Shown: positions 1 to 9,837, numbered from the stretch's first letter. The stretch: DNA of 64,000 bases from an uncultured Myxococcales bacterium (GCA_903929795.1 CAIYWC010000217.1:21080-85079), one strand, 5' to 3'. Translations and numbers: made by a program. The notes: generated by a model not told the origin, from the letters alone.

Positions 1-384
1 GCACGCGAGCGGGCTGCCGGCCTTGCACGCCACCGAGAGCGTGTCGGCGGCCTTGGCGGGATCGCGGGACGTGCCGATGCCAAAACGCCACGACTGGCCG
101 ACGCGCGCACAGCTGTCGCGTTTTTCCTGGCGGCATTCGTCCTGCAAGACCAGCGACGCTTTGGAGAAATCCGGACCGATTCCAGCGACTTCCGGTAACC
201 GATCCTCAATCTCGTCACAGGCGGCAAGCTCGCCATTGAGGCAGTGTCTTTCGCTCTCGGTGAACGGCGATGCGCGCTGACCCCGCACCGGCGTGCCCGG
301 CGATCGCGCAGCGCCGCACCCGGTCAGCGCCAACAGCGCGAGGGCAAAGACTACGCATCGAATTGTCCCAAGCCGCTGCCGCAT
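1..384 (-). CDS. Sel1-like Cys-rich lipoprotein, C-terminus cut by window edge
   Basis: Read on the minus strand from an ATG, this gives 128 residues and runs off the left edge without a stop. Residues 1-23 form a lipoprotein signal (MRQRLGTIRC start, hydrophobic VVFALALLAL, lipobox LTGC, C23), so it should be a periplasmic or outer-membrane lipoprotein. The rest has a regular Cys pattern (C-N-G-E-x-A-A-C, then W-R-F-G-I-G-T-S-R-D-P-A-K-A-A, then A-C-K-A-G-S-P-L-A-C) typical of Sel1/Hcp-type helical repeats, which usually mediate protein-protein contacts. It is divergent from the MopE-repeat lipoprotein and shares a 151-bp intergenic region with it. The lipoprotein call is firm; the Sel1-like call rests on spacing of Cys, Gly and Ala and is less certain. 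Confidence 0.7.
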   Translation of the reverse strand, partial: MRQRLGTIRCVVFALALLALTGCGAARSPGTPVRGQRASPFTESERHCLNGELAACDEIEDRLPEVAGIGPDFSKASLVLQDECRQEKRDSCARVGQSWRFGIGTSRDPAKAADTLSVACKAGSPLAC

Positions 385-457
385 TCACGCCCCCGCAAGC
401 ACGGAGCGACGATACCGCAGTCGCTCGTTCATGTCACAAAGTTCATTGAAATGACGT

Positions 458-486
458 TTGTTGCGAACGTTCGCGTCTGCTACCAT
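458..486 (+). promoter_or_regulatory. sigma70-like promoter with a palindrome in the spacer
   Basis: TTGTTG (458-463), a 17-bp spacer and TACCAT (481-486) lie 49 bp before the ATG of the MopE-repeat lipoprotein. A perfect 12-bp palindrome, GCGAACGTTCGC (463-474), begins at the last base of the -35 and fills most of the spacer, a plausible repressor site. Only the sequence match supports this. Confidence 0.35.
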
Positions 487-535
487 GCCAACACGGTGCT
501 GTGTCGCGCCGACTTGCCCACGGTAGGACTAAACG

Positions 536-3500
536 ATGTCACGCCCGTTGCAGCCGTTCTGTGTTCGCAATATCAACCTGTTTTGGGGGTGTTGTCTCGC
601 GACGGCGGCGCTGTTTTTGGCGCTCGCTGGCTGTGGCAACGCGGACACGACGCCTGACACGTCCACCGTGACGATCCTCGACACAAGCGGCGATGCCGAC
701 GTGCATGTCAACCACGACACGAAAGACACGGCGACCGGGCCCGACGCGGACGTGTTGGCCGAGGACGTGCCTGATGTCACCGATCAGGAGCTGCCTGATA
801 TCCAGCTCGGCGACGGCGATGGCGTGTCTGATACCGTCGCTGACGTCGACGCCGCGGACGTGGGCCTGACCGACATTGCCGACGACGGCGACCTGTCCAT
901 TGGCCCCGATGCCGACACCGCGCAGACGGACGTCGTGACCACGGACGTCAACATGGCGTGCGAATTTAGTCCGAACGCGCTCACCGGCGAGCCCGGCGCG
1001 ACCTGCGCGATCAACGATGACTGCAACACCGGTTATTGTGTCGATACGCCCGACGGCAAAGTCTGCACCCGCGCCTGCACGGACACGTGCTGCCCGGGCG
1101 GATGGGACTGCAAGAACATCTCCGTCAGCTCTGACCCGTGGTATGGCTGCGTGCCCAAGCTCGTCCACCCGTGCGACCCGTGCACGGACGATACCCAATG
1201 CCACTCGCCTGGCGACTCGACCGGCCTGTGTCTGTCCTACGGCGACGTCGGCAGTTTCTGCGGAGGCTCGTGCGCGTCTGGCCTCGATTCCGCGTGCCCG
1301 ATTGGCTACTACTGCCTGAAAAATGCCAAGGGCATGACCAACGGCGTGCCCGGCACCGGCGGCACCGGCAACCAGTGCATGAAGAAGAGCGGGCTCTGCG
1401 ACTGCTCCGTTCAGGCCAAAGCGCTCGGCTCCAGCACGATTTGCTACAGCAAGAACAAGTACGGCAACTGCACCGGCGCGCGACAGTGCCAGCTCAGCGG
1501 CCTGACGGGTTGCGACGCCAAGTCGCCGACCGCCGAGGTCTGCAACGGTTTGGACGACAACTGCGACGGCGTGACCGACGAGCCCGGCGCGTCGCTCTGC
1601 ACCGTCTTCTGGCAAGACTCGGACAAGGACGGCTTTGGCAACTCACCGGCCACCGGCGGCACCAACGAGTGCTTGTGCCAGGCGACCGGGCTGTTCACGT
1701 CCATCTCGCCGACCGACTGCGACGACACGAACCCGGCGATCAAGCCGACGGCGATCGAGGTCTGCGACGGCGTTGACAACGACTGCAACGGCAAGACCGA
1801 CGAGACGTGCGACATGGACCACGACGGCTACTGCGCGGCCGACGCGGTCGTTCTGCCGGGGACAAAATCTTGCAAATACAAGGGCGTGGACTGCGACGAC
1901 GGCAATCCGGCGATCCATCCCGGCCAGCCGGAAATCTGCGGCAACGGGATCGACGACAACTGCGACGGCTACACCGACAGCGGCGCCACGGACGCCGTCG
2001 GCTGCACCCAGTTCTACGAGGACGACGACAAGGACGGCGTCGGCACGGGCAACTCGGAATGCCTGTGCGCGCCGAGCGGCATCTTCACCGCAACCGTGAG
2101 CGGCGACTGCAACGACAGCAACGCCAGCGTGTACCCGGGCGCCAAGGAAATCTGCGGCAACGGCATCGACGACAACTGCAACGGCAAGCAGGACGAGGCA
2201 GGCGCAGTCGGCTGCACGAGCTTCTACATGGACGCGGACTTGGACGGCTATGGTGCCGGAACGCCGAAGTGCCTGTGCGGCCCCACCGCGACGTACATCA
2301 CGTCCAAGGGCGGCGACTGCAACGACAGCGACCCGAAGATGAACCCGGCGATGACGGAAATCTGCAACAACATTGACGATGACTGCGACGGGATCACCGA
2401 CAACAACAACGCGGTTGGCTGCACGACGTTCTACGCCGACTACGACAAGGACGGGTTCGGCGACAGCAAGAAGTCGCTGTGCCTGTGCTCGGCGACGGCA
2501 CAATTCACCGCGACGATCGGCGGCGACTGCGACGACAGCAAAGCCAACGTCAACCCGGTCGCGCCGGAGACCTGCGACGGGCTGGACAACGACTGCGACG
2601 GCATCATCGACAACCCCGGCGCTCAGGGCTGCGTGTTTGCGTACATCGATGCAGACGGCGACGGGTTCGGATCCAACGCCAGCAAGGCGTGCGTCTGCGG
2701 ATTATCCATGCCTTACAACACATTCAAGAATGGCGATTGCGACGACAAGCTGTCCAGCGTCTATCCGGGCGCGCTGGAGAAATGCAACGGCATCGACGAC
2801 AACTGCGACGGCGTAACCGACGAGGCGAACGCCCAGGGCTGCACGATCTACTATGCGGACACCGACAACGACGGCATCGGCAATGCCGCCAAAGCGGCGT
2901 GCCTGTGCGCCAAGAATAGCATCTACACAACGACCAAGTCCGGCGACTGCGTTGACAACGACCCGACCGTCTACCCCGGCGCCAAAGAGGTCTGCGATGG
3001 CAAGGACAACGACTGCGACGGCATCGTGGACAACCAAAACGCGATTGGCTGCAACACCTACTATCTGGACTTCGACGCCGACGGCTACGGCGATGTGGCG
3101 ACTTTGGCGCTGTGCTTCTGCTCCGCGACCGGGAGCTACGACGTGCTCCAGGGCGGCGACTGCAACGACAAGAACAGCCAAATTCACCCAGGCGTGACTG
3201 AGAAATGCGATGGCTTGGACAACGACTGCGACGGCATTGTCGATCCGCCGAACTCGGTGAACTGCCACAACTACGCACCGGACCTTGACAACGACGGCTA
3301 CGGCGACAAGTACTCCAGCAACTTGGCTTGCCTGTGCGGCCCGGCTTACCCGAACACCTGTTTGGTGAGCACCAACTGCGATACGGACTGCAATGACAAG
3401 GACCCGCTGATCAGCCCCGGCGCATTCGAGATCTGCGGCGATGGAATTGATAATAATTGCAATGGATTGACGGACGAGGCGACTACGAACACGTTGTTCT

Positions 3501-4447
3501 ACATCGATGTCGACGGCGACGGCTATGGCACGGGCCCCGGGCAGTCGCTGTGCAAACCGGGCATCGTCAATGGCCAAATGTTCTCGGCGTCGCAGGCCGG
3601 CGACTGCAACGACGCATTGAAGGACGTGCATCCCAACGCGACCGAAATCTGCAACGGCATTGACGACAACTGCAACGGCCAGACCGACGAACAATTGCCG
3701 TCCGTGATGTGCGGCCCCGCGGCCAACGGCGTTCCAGCATGCATTGGCGGCCAGTGCATCCCGCAATGCTATCCGTCCTGGTTCGACGCCAACGGCATCG
3801 CCAGCGACGGCTGCGAGTGCAAGGCCGACAACTTCTACGGGGTTCTTGGCGCAACGTGCGCCGCGCCGATCGACCTCGGCTATATCTACGACGACGGCAC
3901 CACCACCATCCTCAAGTCAGGCAACATCATGCCGCCGGAGAACCTCGTCGCGCCTGCGGGCGGCGACTGGTTCCACTTCAAGGCGGTGGACGCCAGCGAC
4001 GCGACGGGCAGCTGCAACCCGTTCAACGTCCACGTTTGGCTCTCCAACAACCCGGACGGCCAGTTCACCGTCGACCTGTACAAGCACGGCTGCGGCGGCC
4101 AGGACCTGCTGTGCAGCAACGAATCGGACACCGGCTGGACCGTCTCCTTCAGCGGCAAGCCGCCCTATGGCCCGCAGGCGATCCAGGGCCATCAATCGGG
4201 CGGCGACCCGGGCTCGACCGTTTGGCCCGACGGGCACGACAACTACCAGCCGTCCCCCGTCCCCGAGAACGGCGGCGAGTGCGACTGCGTCAACGTCGTC
4301 AATACGCCCGGCTTGCCGTCGGCGGGCTTGCCTGGCATGAACTACTGCACGGATAACTCGGACGACTTCTACGTCCGCGTCGGCCGTTACCCGGGCAGCG
4401 CGACGATTTGCCAGAACTACACGCTCAGCATCACGAACGGCAAGTAG
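536..4447 (+). CDS. MopE-repeat (DNCDG) lipoprotein, 1303 aa
   Basis: A secreted lipoprotein: hydrophobic signal and lipobox LAGC (C33), then about 100 residues very rich in Asp, Val and Thr that look like an extended acidic tether. A Cys-rich segment follows (about 140-340), then 11 units of the form E-x-C-(D/N)-G-x-D-(D/N)-(D/N)-C-(D/N)-G. These alternate with D-x-D-x-D-G-(F/Y)-G and G-D-C-(D/N)-D blocks, the pattern of Pfam Cu-binding_MopE. The family is named after copper-binding MopE, but the Asp/Asn-rich loops look at least as suited to calcium; the metal is not established here. The last 200 residues form a separate Cys-containing globular domain. It is a paralogue of the 1969-aa protein further right, sharing tether, Cys-rich segment and repeat type. 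Confidence 0.85.
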   Translation: MSRPLQPFCVRNINLFWGCCLATAALFLALAGCGNADTTPDTSTVTILDTSGDADVHVNHDTKDTATGPDADVLAEDVPDVTDQELPDIQLGDGDGVSDTVADVDAADVGLTDIADDGDLSIGPDADTAQTDVVTTDVNMACEFSPNALTGEPGATCAINDDCNTGYCVDTPDGKVCTRACTDTCCPGGWDCKNISVSSDPWYGCVPKLVHPCDPCTDDTQCHSPGDSTGLCLSYGDVGSFCGGSCASGLDSACPIGYYCLKNAKGMTNGVPGTGGTGNQCMKKSGLCDCSVQAKALGSSTICYSKNKYGNCTGARQCQLSGLTGCDAKSPTAEVCNGLDDNCDGVTDEPGASLCTVFWQDSDKDGFGNSPATGGTNECLCQATGLFTSISPTDCDDTNPAIKPTAIEVCDGVDNDCNGKTDETCDMDHDGYCAADAVVLPGTKSCKYKGVDCDDGNPAIHPGQPEICGNGIDDNCDGYTDSGATDAVGCTQFYEDDDKDGVGTGNSECLCAPSGIFTATVSGDCNDSNASVYPGAKEICGNGIDDNCNGKQDEAGAVGCTSFYMDADLDGYGAGTPKCLCGPTATYITSKGGDCNDSDPKMNPAMTEICNNIDDDCDGITDNNNAVGCTTFYADYDKDGFGDSKKSLCLCSATAQFTATIGGDCDDSKANVNPVAPETCDGLDNDCDGIIDNPGAQGCVFAYIDADGDGFGSNASKACVCGLSMPYNTFKNGDCDDKLSSVYPGALEKCNGIDDNCDGVTDEANAQGCTIYYADTDNDGIGNAAKAACLCAKNSIYTTTKSGDCVDNDPTVYPGAKEVCDGKDNDCDGIVDNQNAIGCNTYYLDFDADGYGDVATLALCFCSATGSYDVLQGGDCNDKNSQIHPGVTEKCDGLDNDCDGIVDPPNSVNCHNYAPDLDNDGYGDKYSSNLACLCGPAYPNTCLVSTNCDTDCNDKDPLISPGAFEICGDGIDNNCNGLTDEATTNTLFYIDVDGDGYGTGPGQSLCKPGIVNGQMFSASQAGDCNDALKDVHPNATEICNGIDDNCNGQTDEQLPSVMCGPAANGVPACIGGQCIPQCYPSWFDANGIASDGCECKADNFYGVLGATCAAPIDLGYIYDDGTTTILKSGNIMPPENLVAPAGGDWFHFKAVDASDATGSCNPFNVHVWLSNNPDGQFTVDLYKHGCGGQDLLCSNESDTGWTVSFSGKPPYGPQAIQGHQSGGDPGSTVWPDGHDNYQPSPVPENGGECDCVNVVNTPGLPSAGLPGMNYCTDNSDDFYVRVGRYPGSATICQNYTLSITNGK

Positions 4448-4898
4448 GCGCCGAGCCAAGTGAGACCTGGCGCAGGGCTTGCCGTCGCCGAATCCGGTCT
4501 CAGCGGTCTCACTTCGGGCGGTCTCAGCGGTACGTGCGCCTCGGTCTGCGGGGCTAAGACCTTGAAATGACTATTATTGCTGCTTGGCGCGATTCTTGCA
4601 GGGCCACTGCCTCGCCGCACAGGTCGAGGTGCGGTGCAGGTTCCGGATCCGCGCGTACGGGCGGGAACGGGCTTGCCGCCAACCAACCATGCCGGGCGGG
4701 AGCGGGCGAGCAAGCCCGTCAGCCGCCGAAGGCGGGCCGGGGCGACGCCAAGCGTCGTGGACCCGGGTGGTGGTGGTATGTCCGGCGTTCAAGCCGGGCA
4801 TTTTCGGCGGGGGAGGGGTCGAGGCCAGGGAGGGCCCGGCGCGAAGGCAGGGACTCGCCCAGTCGACCGCTCGTCTTGTTCAACCCGCTGAAAATACT
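4448..4898. other. Intergenic region with an inverted repeat, no gene seen
   Basis: 451 bp between converging genes. A perfect 10-bp inverted repeat (AAGTGAGACC at 4458-4467, GGTCTCACTT at 4505-4514) lies just after the lipoprotein stop, among direct copies of GGTCTCAGCGG. It could form a stem with a 37-nt loop, possibly a weak bidirectional terminator, but there is no T-tract. The rest is GC-rich with only short unsupported reading frames. Confidence 0.35.
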
Positions 4899-6722
4899 CT
4901 AAAATGCATCTTCCGGCAACTCCATGATCGACAGTTCCGAGCCCTCGACCAGCTTGCGGGTCAGCGTCAGTCCGGGCAGTACCTGGCTGCAAAACCACTT
5001 CGCTGAGGCGATCTTCCCCTGATAGAAGCCGATGTCTGCGCCTTTCGCCGTAGGCAGTTTGGCAACGGCGATGCCGGCGTGCCTGACAAGAAGCCACGCG
5101 ATGACAGTCTCGGCGAGCGCGAACAGGATCTTGTTGCCGTGAATGCCGACGTGGTAAACGGAGTCGTTGAGCTTGTTCAGCATCGTCATGAGGATACCTT
5201 GGACCTCGCCGAGCGCTTTGAGCAGCGCCTTGCGCTCGTCCGCCAGCGTCTCGCCGCCGTCCGTGCCATTCGCCGTCGCCATGACCTCTTCCATCAGCCC
5301 CTGCAGCGTCTGGCCGCCATCGCGCGCGATCTTGCGAAAGAACAGGTCCAGGGCCTGGATCGCCGTCGTGCCTTCGTACAGGCTGTCGATCTTCTGGTCG
5401 CGGATGTACTGCTCAAACGGAAAATCCTGGATGTAGCCCGAGCCGCCAATCGTCTGCAGCGACAGCACCAGCATTTCTGTAGCCTTTTCGCTGCAGTAGC
5501 CCTTGAGCAGCGGCAGCATCAGGTCATTGCGGGCATCCATCTTGGCAGCGTCCTTGTTGGTGTGACCGCCGAGAATTTCGACCTGGTCCTGCAGCCACGC
5601 GATGTACAGCCCCAGCGCGCGCATGCCTTCCGCGTGGGACTTCTGCGCCATCAGCATTCGGCGCACGTCGGGGTGCTGGATGATCCGCACGCGCGGCGCC
5701 TTCTTGTTGGCTGCCTCCTTCAAATCCGCGCCCTGCACGCGGTCTTTGGTGTAGGCGAGCGCGTTCAAATAGGCGGTCGAGAGCGTCGCCATCGACTTCA
5801 TGCCCACCGCCATCCGCGCGTGCTCGATGATGTGGAACATCTGGCGGATGCCATCGTGCACGCCGCCCATCAGGTAGCCGCGCGCGGGCACGTCGCCGTC
5901 GCCAAAGACCATTTCGCAGGTCGCTGACGCCTTGATGCCCATTTTCTTTTCGACCTTGGAGACCCGCACGCCGTTGCGTGCGCCCAAGCTGCCGTCGTCG
6001 TTGACCCAGTATTTCGGCACGATGAAGAGCGACAGCCCCTTGGTGCCCACGTCGGCGCCTTCCGGCCGCGCCAGCACCATGTGCACGATATTCGGCGGGC
6101 CGTCGTAGTCGCCGTTGGTGATGAAGCGCTTGGTGCCCTCGATTTCCCAGATGTCGCCCTCGATGTGGCGCGCCTTGGCCCGGCCCGCGCCGACGTCCGA
6201 ACCCGCGTCGGGCTCCGTCAGGACCATGGTTCCGCCCCAGCGCTCTTCGCACAGCGGCTTGAGGAACAGCTTCTTTTGCTGCTCCGTGCCCAGCCGGTCG
6301 ACAATGCGCGCCATGACGGTGCCAAACAGGTAGAACGCCAGCGACGGATTGGCGCCCGCCGTCAGCTCAAAGCCGGCCCAGTTCACCGACGGCGGCGCGC
6401 CGTAGCCGTCCAGCCGCTCCGGCAGCTCCAAGCGAAACCACTCCGCGTCGTACCAGGTCTTGAGCGACTTCTTGAGGCTCTTGGGCAGCGTCACGTCGCC
6501 GTCTTTGGAGACCTCGAGCCCGACGCGATCCGCGTCCGCCCAGCTCGAGGCGATCTCGGTGGAGCAGAGCTCCTCGTAGGCGGTCAGCGCATCGCGCGCC
6601 GAGCCTTCGTCCATCGAGACAAACGGCCCGCGTCCCAGCGACGTCTTGCCGATGTCATGGAATTCAAACAGGTTGAAGAAGACGTCGCGGAGGTTGCTCT
6701 TGTAGTGCAGGACGGTCGACAC
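4899..6722 (-). CDS. Acyl-CoA dehydrogenase, long (607-aa) type
   Basis: A flavoenzyme that oxidises an acyl-CoA at the alpha-beta bond, passing electrons to ETF. Family motifs are clear: TEPDAGSDVG (FAD/substrate loop, about residue 170), EGTKRFITNGDYDG, and near residue 450 Y-E-G-T-T-A-I-Q-A-L-D, whose Glu is the usual catalytic base. At about 600 residues it is longer than the 380-residue classic enzymes and matches the FadE/DmdC-like subgroup with an extra C-terminal helical domain. The start is a GTG six bases after GGAG; a TTG four codons upstream is the alternative. Chain-length specificity cannot be read from the sequence. It is the last gene of a minus-strand run, 109 bp after the preceding lipoprotein, and may be independently transcribed. 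Confidence 0.92.
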   Translation of the reverse strand: MSTVLHYKSNLRDVFFNLFEFHDIGKTSLGRGPFVSMDEGSARDALTAYEELCSTEIASSWADADRVGLEVSKDGDVTLPKSLKKSLKTWYDAEWFRLELPERLDGYGAPPSVNWAGFELTAGANPSLAFYLFGTVMARIVDRLGTEQQKKLFLKPLCEERWGGTMVLTEPDAGSDVGAGRAKARHIEGDIWEIEGTKRFITNGDYDGPPNIVHMVLARPEGADVGTKGLSLFIVPKYWVNDDGSLGARNGVRVSKVEKKMGIKASATCEMVFGDGDVPARGYLMGGVHDGIRQMFHIIEHARMAVGMKSMATLSTAYLNALAYTKDRVQGADLKEAANKKAPRVRIIQHPDVRRMLMAQKSHAEGMRALGLYIAWLQDQVEILGGHTNKDAAKMDARNDLMLPLLKGYCSEKATEMLVLSLQTIGGSGYIQDFPFEQYIRDQKIDSLYEGTTAIQALDLFFRKIARDGGQTLQGLMEEVMATANGTDGGETLADERKALLKALGEVQGILMTMLNKLNDSVYHVGIHGNKILFALAETVIAWLLVRHAGIAVAKLPTAKGADIGFYQGKIASAKWFCSQVLPGLTLTRKLVEGSELSIMELPEDAF

Positions 6723-6831
6723 GGCGGACTCCAAAGGGCCGCCAAAGTCGCGACGGCGGCGGTAATCTGCCAGAAAACGCCAGCGGTTGCCAGCGATGGC
6801 GCGCCCGCTCTGTCACGGTTTCGCGATCACG

Positions 6832-7731
6832 TCAGGGCTGCTTGAAAGCGGCGCAGCGCGTGTCATCCGGATCGACCCACGTGGGATGAAAAACCGCCTG
6901 ATTCTGCACGATTTCATCGCACGTCACAGTGCCGTCGCCGTCGATGTCGAGGTCCAACCCCTGACGGTCCACGCGCAGCAGCTGCCAGTGGTTGTTCGTC
7001 TGGTTGCTGACAGTCGAGAACGGTTGGGCGCAAAAGCCCTGGCTGGCACCGAGCGGGACCTGGACAACGTGACGCGCCGCTTCGCCGCTGATTGTGCCGT
7101 CCGCTTGGATGCTGCCGCTGCGGACCATGATGGCGCGTTGGACCGCGTACAGGTCGCAGACGCCGCCGACCTTGAGCGTGACGCCCGGGTGGCCGTCGTT
7201 GTCGGAATCGACGACGCGCGGGTCATTGGCGTCTGCCGGCATCGCGTCCGTCTCCGGATTCGCCAGCTTGAGGCCCCACGTTTGCACTTCCACGCCGCCG
7301 ATATACGGCGCGCCGACGCCCTGTGCGGGCACAAACGAGGTCGAGTACATCGGATTGGCAGACGCCACCGCCGCCGGGGGCACGACCGTCGTCATGCCGA
7401 GCAGCGGCGTGTTGGCAATGCTGCAATCCTCACGAGTTTCACGCAGTTGCACGCCAGTCTGCACAATCTGAATGCGCGACAGCTCGTAGTTGCGCAGCTC
7501 AATCTCGTCGCCAATCGCCACGCAGGTCGACCAGTCCGTGACCAGCACCCACGTCCCGCTCAGGTCCGCCGTCGCCGTCACATCGGTGGGCAACGTCACC
7601 GTATCGGTGGTCGAGATGTCAAAAGTCTGCGCGTCGAAACCCGAAGGCGTCAGCGTCGGCTCGCACGCGACGACGAGCAGGCCCGACAACCCCAGCACCG
7701 CGAAACAGCAGGAACGCAGCATGTGCACCAT
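6832..7731 (-). CDS. Hypothetical lipoprotein with EF-hand-like Asp loops
   Basis: 299 residues. The signal ends in lipobox V-V-A-C (C23) and is followed by a Thr/Asp-rich linker. I recognise no family. Two Asp-rich loops are visible: D-S-D-N-D-G-H-P-G mid-protein and D-L-D-I-D-G-D-G-T-V-T-C-D-E-I near the C-terminus. The second resembles a calcium-binding EF-hand or dockerin loop. Its ATG lies 3 bp after the stop of the GH57-like lipoprotein gene, so the two are very probably co-transcribed and functionally linked. A second in-frame ATG at 7722 gives an equally good signal peptide. Confidence 0.75.
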   Translation of the reverse strand: MVHMLRSCCFAVLGLSGLLVVACEPTLTPSGFDAQTFDISTTDTVTLPTDVTATADLSGTWVLVTDWSTCVAIGDEIELRNYELSRIQIVQTGVQLRETREDCSIANTPLLGMTTVVPPAAVASANPMYSTSFVPAQGVGAPYIGGVEVQTWGLKLANPETDAMPADANDPRVVDSDNDGHPGVTLKVGGVCDLYAVQRAIMVRSGSIQADGTISGEAARHVVQVPLGASQGFCAQPFSTVSNQTNNHWQLLRVDRQGLDLDIDGDGTVTCDEIVQNQAVFHPTWVDPDDTRCAAFKQP

Positions 7732-7734
7732 CCG

Positions 7735-9804
7735 TTACAGGTCGACAATCGGGGCAATATTCAAGGATTTCGCCACTGCCAGCGCGTCCGCCGCGGTCCC
7801 TTTCAGCACCTCAAACTGCCAGATCGGCGCCAGATCCAGCCGGACGGTCTCGTCCGAGAAGCCAACCGTCGGCGCCGTCACGTCGATGCGCACCGCCAGG
7901 TTTTCCAGCCGCGCGTGCTTCACGACGTACCAGCCTTTACCCAAGCCGATCAAGCCGTTGGGCACCGGCAGCCAGACGTGGTCCGCCTGAAACACAAACG
8001 CGCTGAACGGGTAGGTCCGCACGACGTCGTCCAGCAGCGCCGGGCTATACTCGATTTGGTCGGCGAACCGCGGGAAGTTGACCTTCAGCTCGTGGCCAAA
8101 CGGATCGTTGTCCGGGCTCGACGCGGTAAAGCTCACAAGGAGTCGCCAGCGGGTCGGCGAGATCTGCAACCATTTCATGGTGTACGTCCGCCCGTCCACG
8201 CCCACGGTCACGGTCGATACGTCCGCCGGCGCGTCCACGGTCGGCCAGTTCTCCGCGACCGGCGGCTGATCCACGGCCGTTCCCGCGCCCAGATCCACGC
8301 GCGCGTGCGTCCAGCCGAGCGACTGCCTCAGCTCCTTCGCAAGCTGCTTGGCGTCCGCCGCGATGATCGGGTTGTGGTCCAGCGCCCACTGCACTTCGGC
8401 CAGCCATGGATTTACACCTGAACAATCGCTGACTTCCGCGCGCCACAAGTCCTTCCACAGCTTGGCCAGCCGCGCGTCCTGCGTCGCCACGCCTTTGCCC
8501 ATCTTGGCCGCGTTGTCCGCCAACTGCTGCACGGCGGCGACCTGCGTGCGCGCCTCGTAATTGCCGTTGCGCACTTCAAAATCGTTCTCAATCGTGCCCC
8601 ACAGCCCGCGCCCGCCCAGCCAGCGGTGGTCGCTGTCCGTGCTGCCCGGCTGCCAGGTGCCATCCAGCAGCACAGGTGCCGGTTTTTGCTCGATTTTCTC
8701 GGCCTTCAGGTGCCGCACATAGTCGCTGATTCGCGTCAAGTAATAGCCATTCTGCTCGGTCTGGGCCAGCTCCGCCTCAAATTTCGCCACCGATGCCGGA
8801 TCGTGCGCCGAAGTCGTCGCGAAATACGGGTTCAGCGACTGGCCCTGCACAACCGGCGCAACGCACAACTCCCCGTCATCAAAGAAGTTCCATGCCAGAT
8901 CGATGCCGGACGCCGGATCCACGCCCGTCGCGCCCATGATCAGGTCGCCGCCTTCCGACGTGAAATATGGCCACGGGTTGCCGGAGTCGTGGTGCACGTA
9001 AAAGAACAGGTTTTTGGGAAACACGCCGACGCTGTAGCCCTCGTCGACAAGCATCTTCTGGCGGCCTTCGCCGGCTTGGCCTTCCTGATTAAACACGACG
9101 CCGGACAGCGGCAGGCAGTGTTTTTGGAACGTCGCCTTGACCTGAGCCAGCGAGCGGTGCAGGTCATCGCGCGGAAAACCCAGGAAAAACTGGGCGTTGT
9201 AGTGAAAGCTGATCAGCTCGATCTGCCCGCGCTGCGCCAGCTTGCGCAAGAGCGCGAGCACGTCCGGGTGGCGCGCGCCCATCACGTCAATCATGTACGC
9301 CTGGAGCTCAATGTTTGCGCCCCAGGTCGGGTGCTTGTCGTAAAGCTGCAGCAGCGGCAGGAAGCTCTCCGTGATGATGAAGTCCTCGACCTTGTCATTG
9401 CCCCAGCCGATATTGGCCGGATTGTCGGTGAACGTGTGCGAAATGCAGTGGGTATCAATGTATTCCAGCCCGCCAATGACGTACTCGATGTTGAAGTGGA
9501 ACAGGCTCAGCGCGAATTTCTTGCGCGTCACGTCCGGCGGTGTCGCCTCGACGTACGGCGTGCCGCCAGATTCCGTACAGATTTCAGGTAGTTCCGTCAG
9601 CAGCACGGTCGGCGTCGTCGGGCAAGTGAGCGGCACGTCGCTGGTGCCGATGCCGGTGTCGCACAGATCCTCGAACCCGCAGCCACCGTCGGCAATGTCG
9701 CTGAAAACCTCAATGTCATCGCTGGCTTGCGCGTCATCGCTCGCCGTCGTCTTGTTCCCGCAGGCGAGGCACGCCAGCGTCGTCAGCAAAATCCACTTGC
9801 GCAT
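7735..9804 (-). CDS. Lipoprotein with GH57/GH38-like barrel pattern
   Basis: 689 residues. A short signal with Cys at 12 and 15 (T-L-A-C-L-A-C) marks a lipoprotein, followed by an Asp/Ser-rich linker. From about 80 to 350 the sequence resembles the (beta/alpha)7 barrels of glycoside hydrolase families 57/38 and polysaccharide deacetylases: strand-like S-L-F-H-F-N-I-E-Y, then I-S-F-H-Y-N-A-Q-F, then F-N-Q-E-G-Q-A-G-E-G-R-Q-K-M-L and H-H-D-S-G-N-P-W-P-Y-F. The C-terminal third looks like a beta-sandwich. A carbohydrate-active role at the cell surface is inferred; catalytic residues cannot be assigned. Start supported by GGAGGT before the ATG. It sits 33 bp after the M13 peptidase gene and 3 bp before the next lipoprotein, forming a probable three-gene operon. 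Confidence 0.7.
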   Translation of the reverse strand: MRKWILLTTLACLACGNKTTASDDAQASDDIEVFSDIADGGCGFEDLCDTGIGTSDVPLTCPTTPTVLLTELPEICTESGGTPYVEATPPDVTRKKFALSLFHFNIEYVIGGLEYIDTHCISHTFTDNPANIGWGNDKVEDFIITESFLPLLQLYDKHPTWGANIELQAYMIDVMGARHPDVLALLRKLAQRGQIELISFHYNAQFFLGFPRDDLHRSLAQVKATFQKHCLPLSGVVFNQEGQAGEGRQKMLVDEGYSVGVFPKNLFFYVHHDSGNPWPYFTSEGGDLIMGATGVDPASGIDLAWNFFDDGELCVAPVVQGQSLNPYFATTSAHDPASVAKFEAELAQTEQNGYYLTRISDYVRHLKAEKIEQKPAPVLLDGTWQPGSTDSDHRWLGGRGLWGTIENDFEVRNGNYEARTQVAAVQQLADNAAKMGKGVATQDARLAKLWKDLWRAEVSDCSGVNPWLAEVQWALDHNPIIAADAKQLAKELRQSLGWTHARVDLGAGTAVDQPPVAENWPTVDAPADVSTVTVGVDGRTYTMKWLQISPTRWRLLVSFTASSPDNDPFGHELKVNFPRFADQIEYSPALLDDVVRTYPFSAFVFQADHVWLPVPNGLIGLGKGWYVVKHARLENLAVRIDVTAPTVGFSDETVRLDLAPIWQFEVLKGTAADALAVAKSLNIAPIVDL

Positions 9805-9837
9805 CCTGGACCTCCATCACCGAACGCCGCAACGCCC

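Noticed and set aside
536..4447. Naming the MopE-repeat proteins as copper proteins
   Set aside because: The Pfam name reflects one founding member; the repeats here do not show a proven copper site, so only metal binding is suggested.
4567..5006. Small plus-strand genes in the 4448-4898 gap
   Set aside because: Several overlapping Arg/Ala-rich frames, none with a ribosome site or export signal; they extend into the acyl-CoA dehydrogenase antisense.
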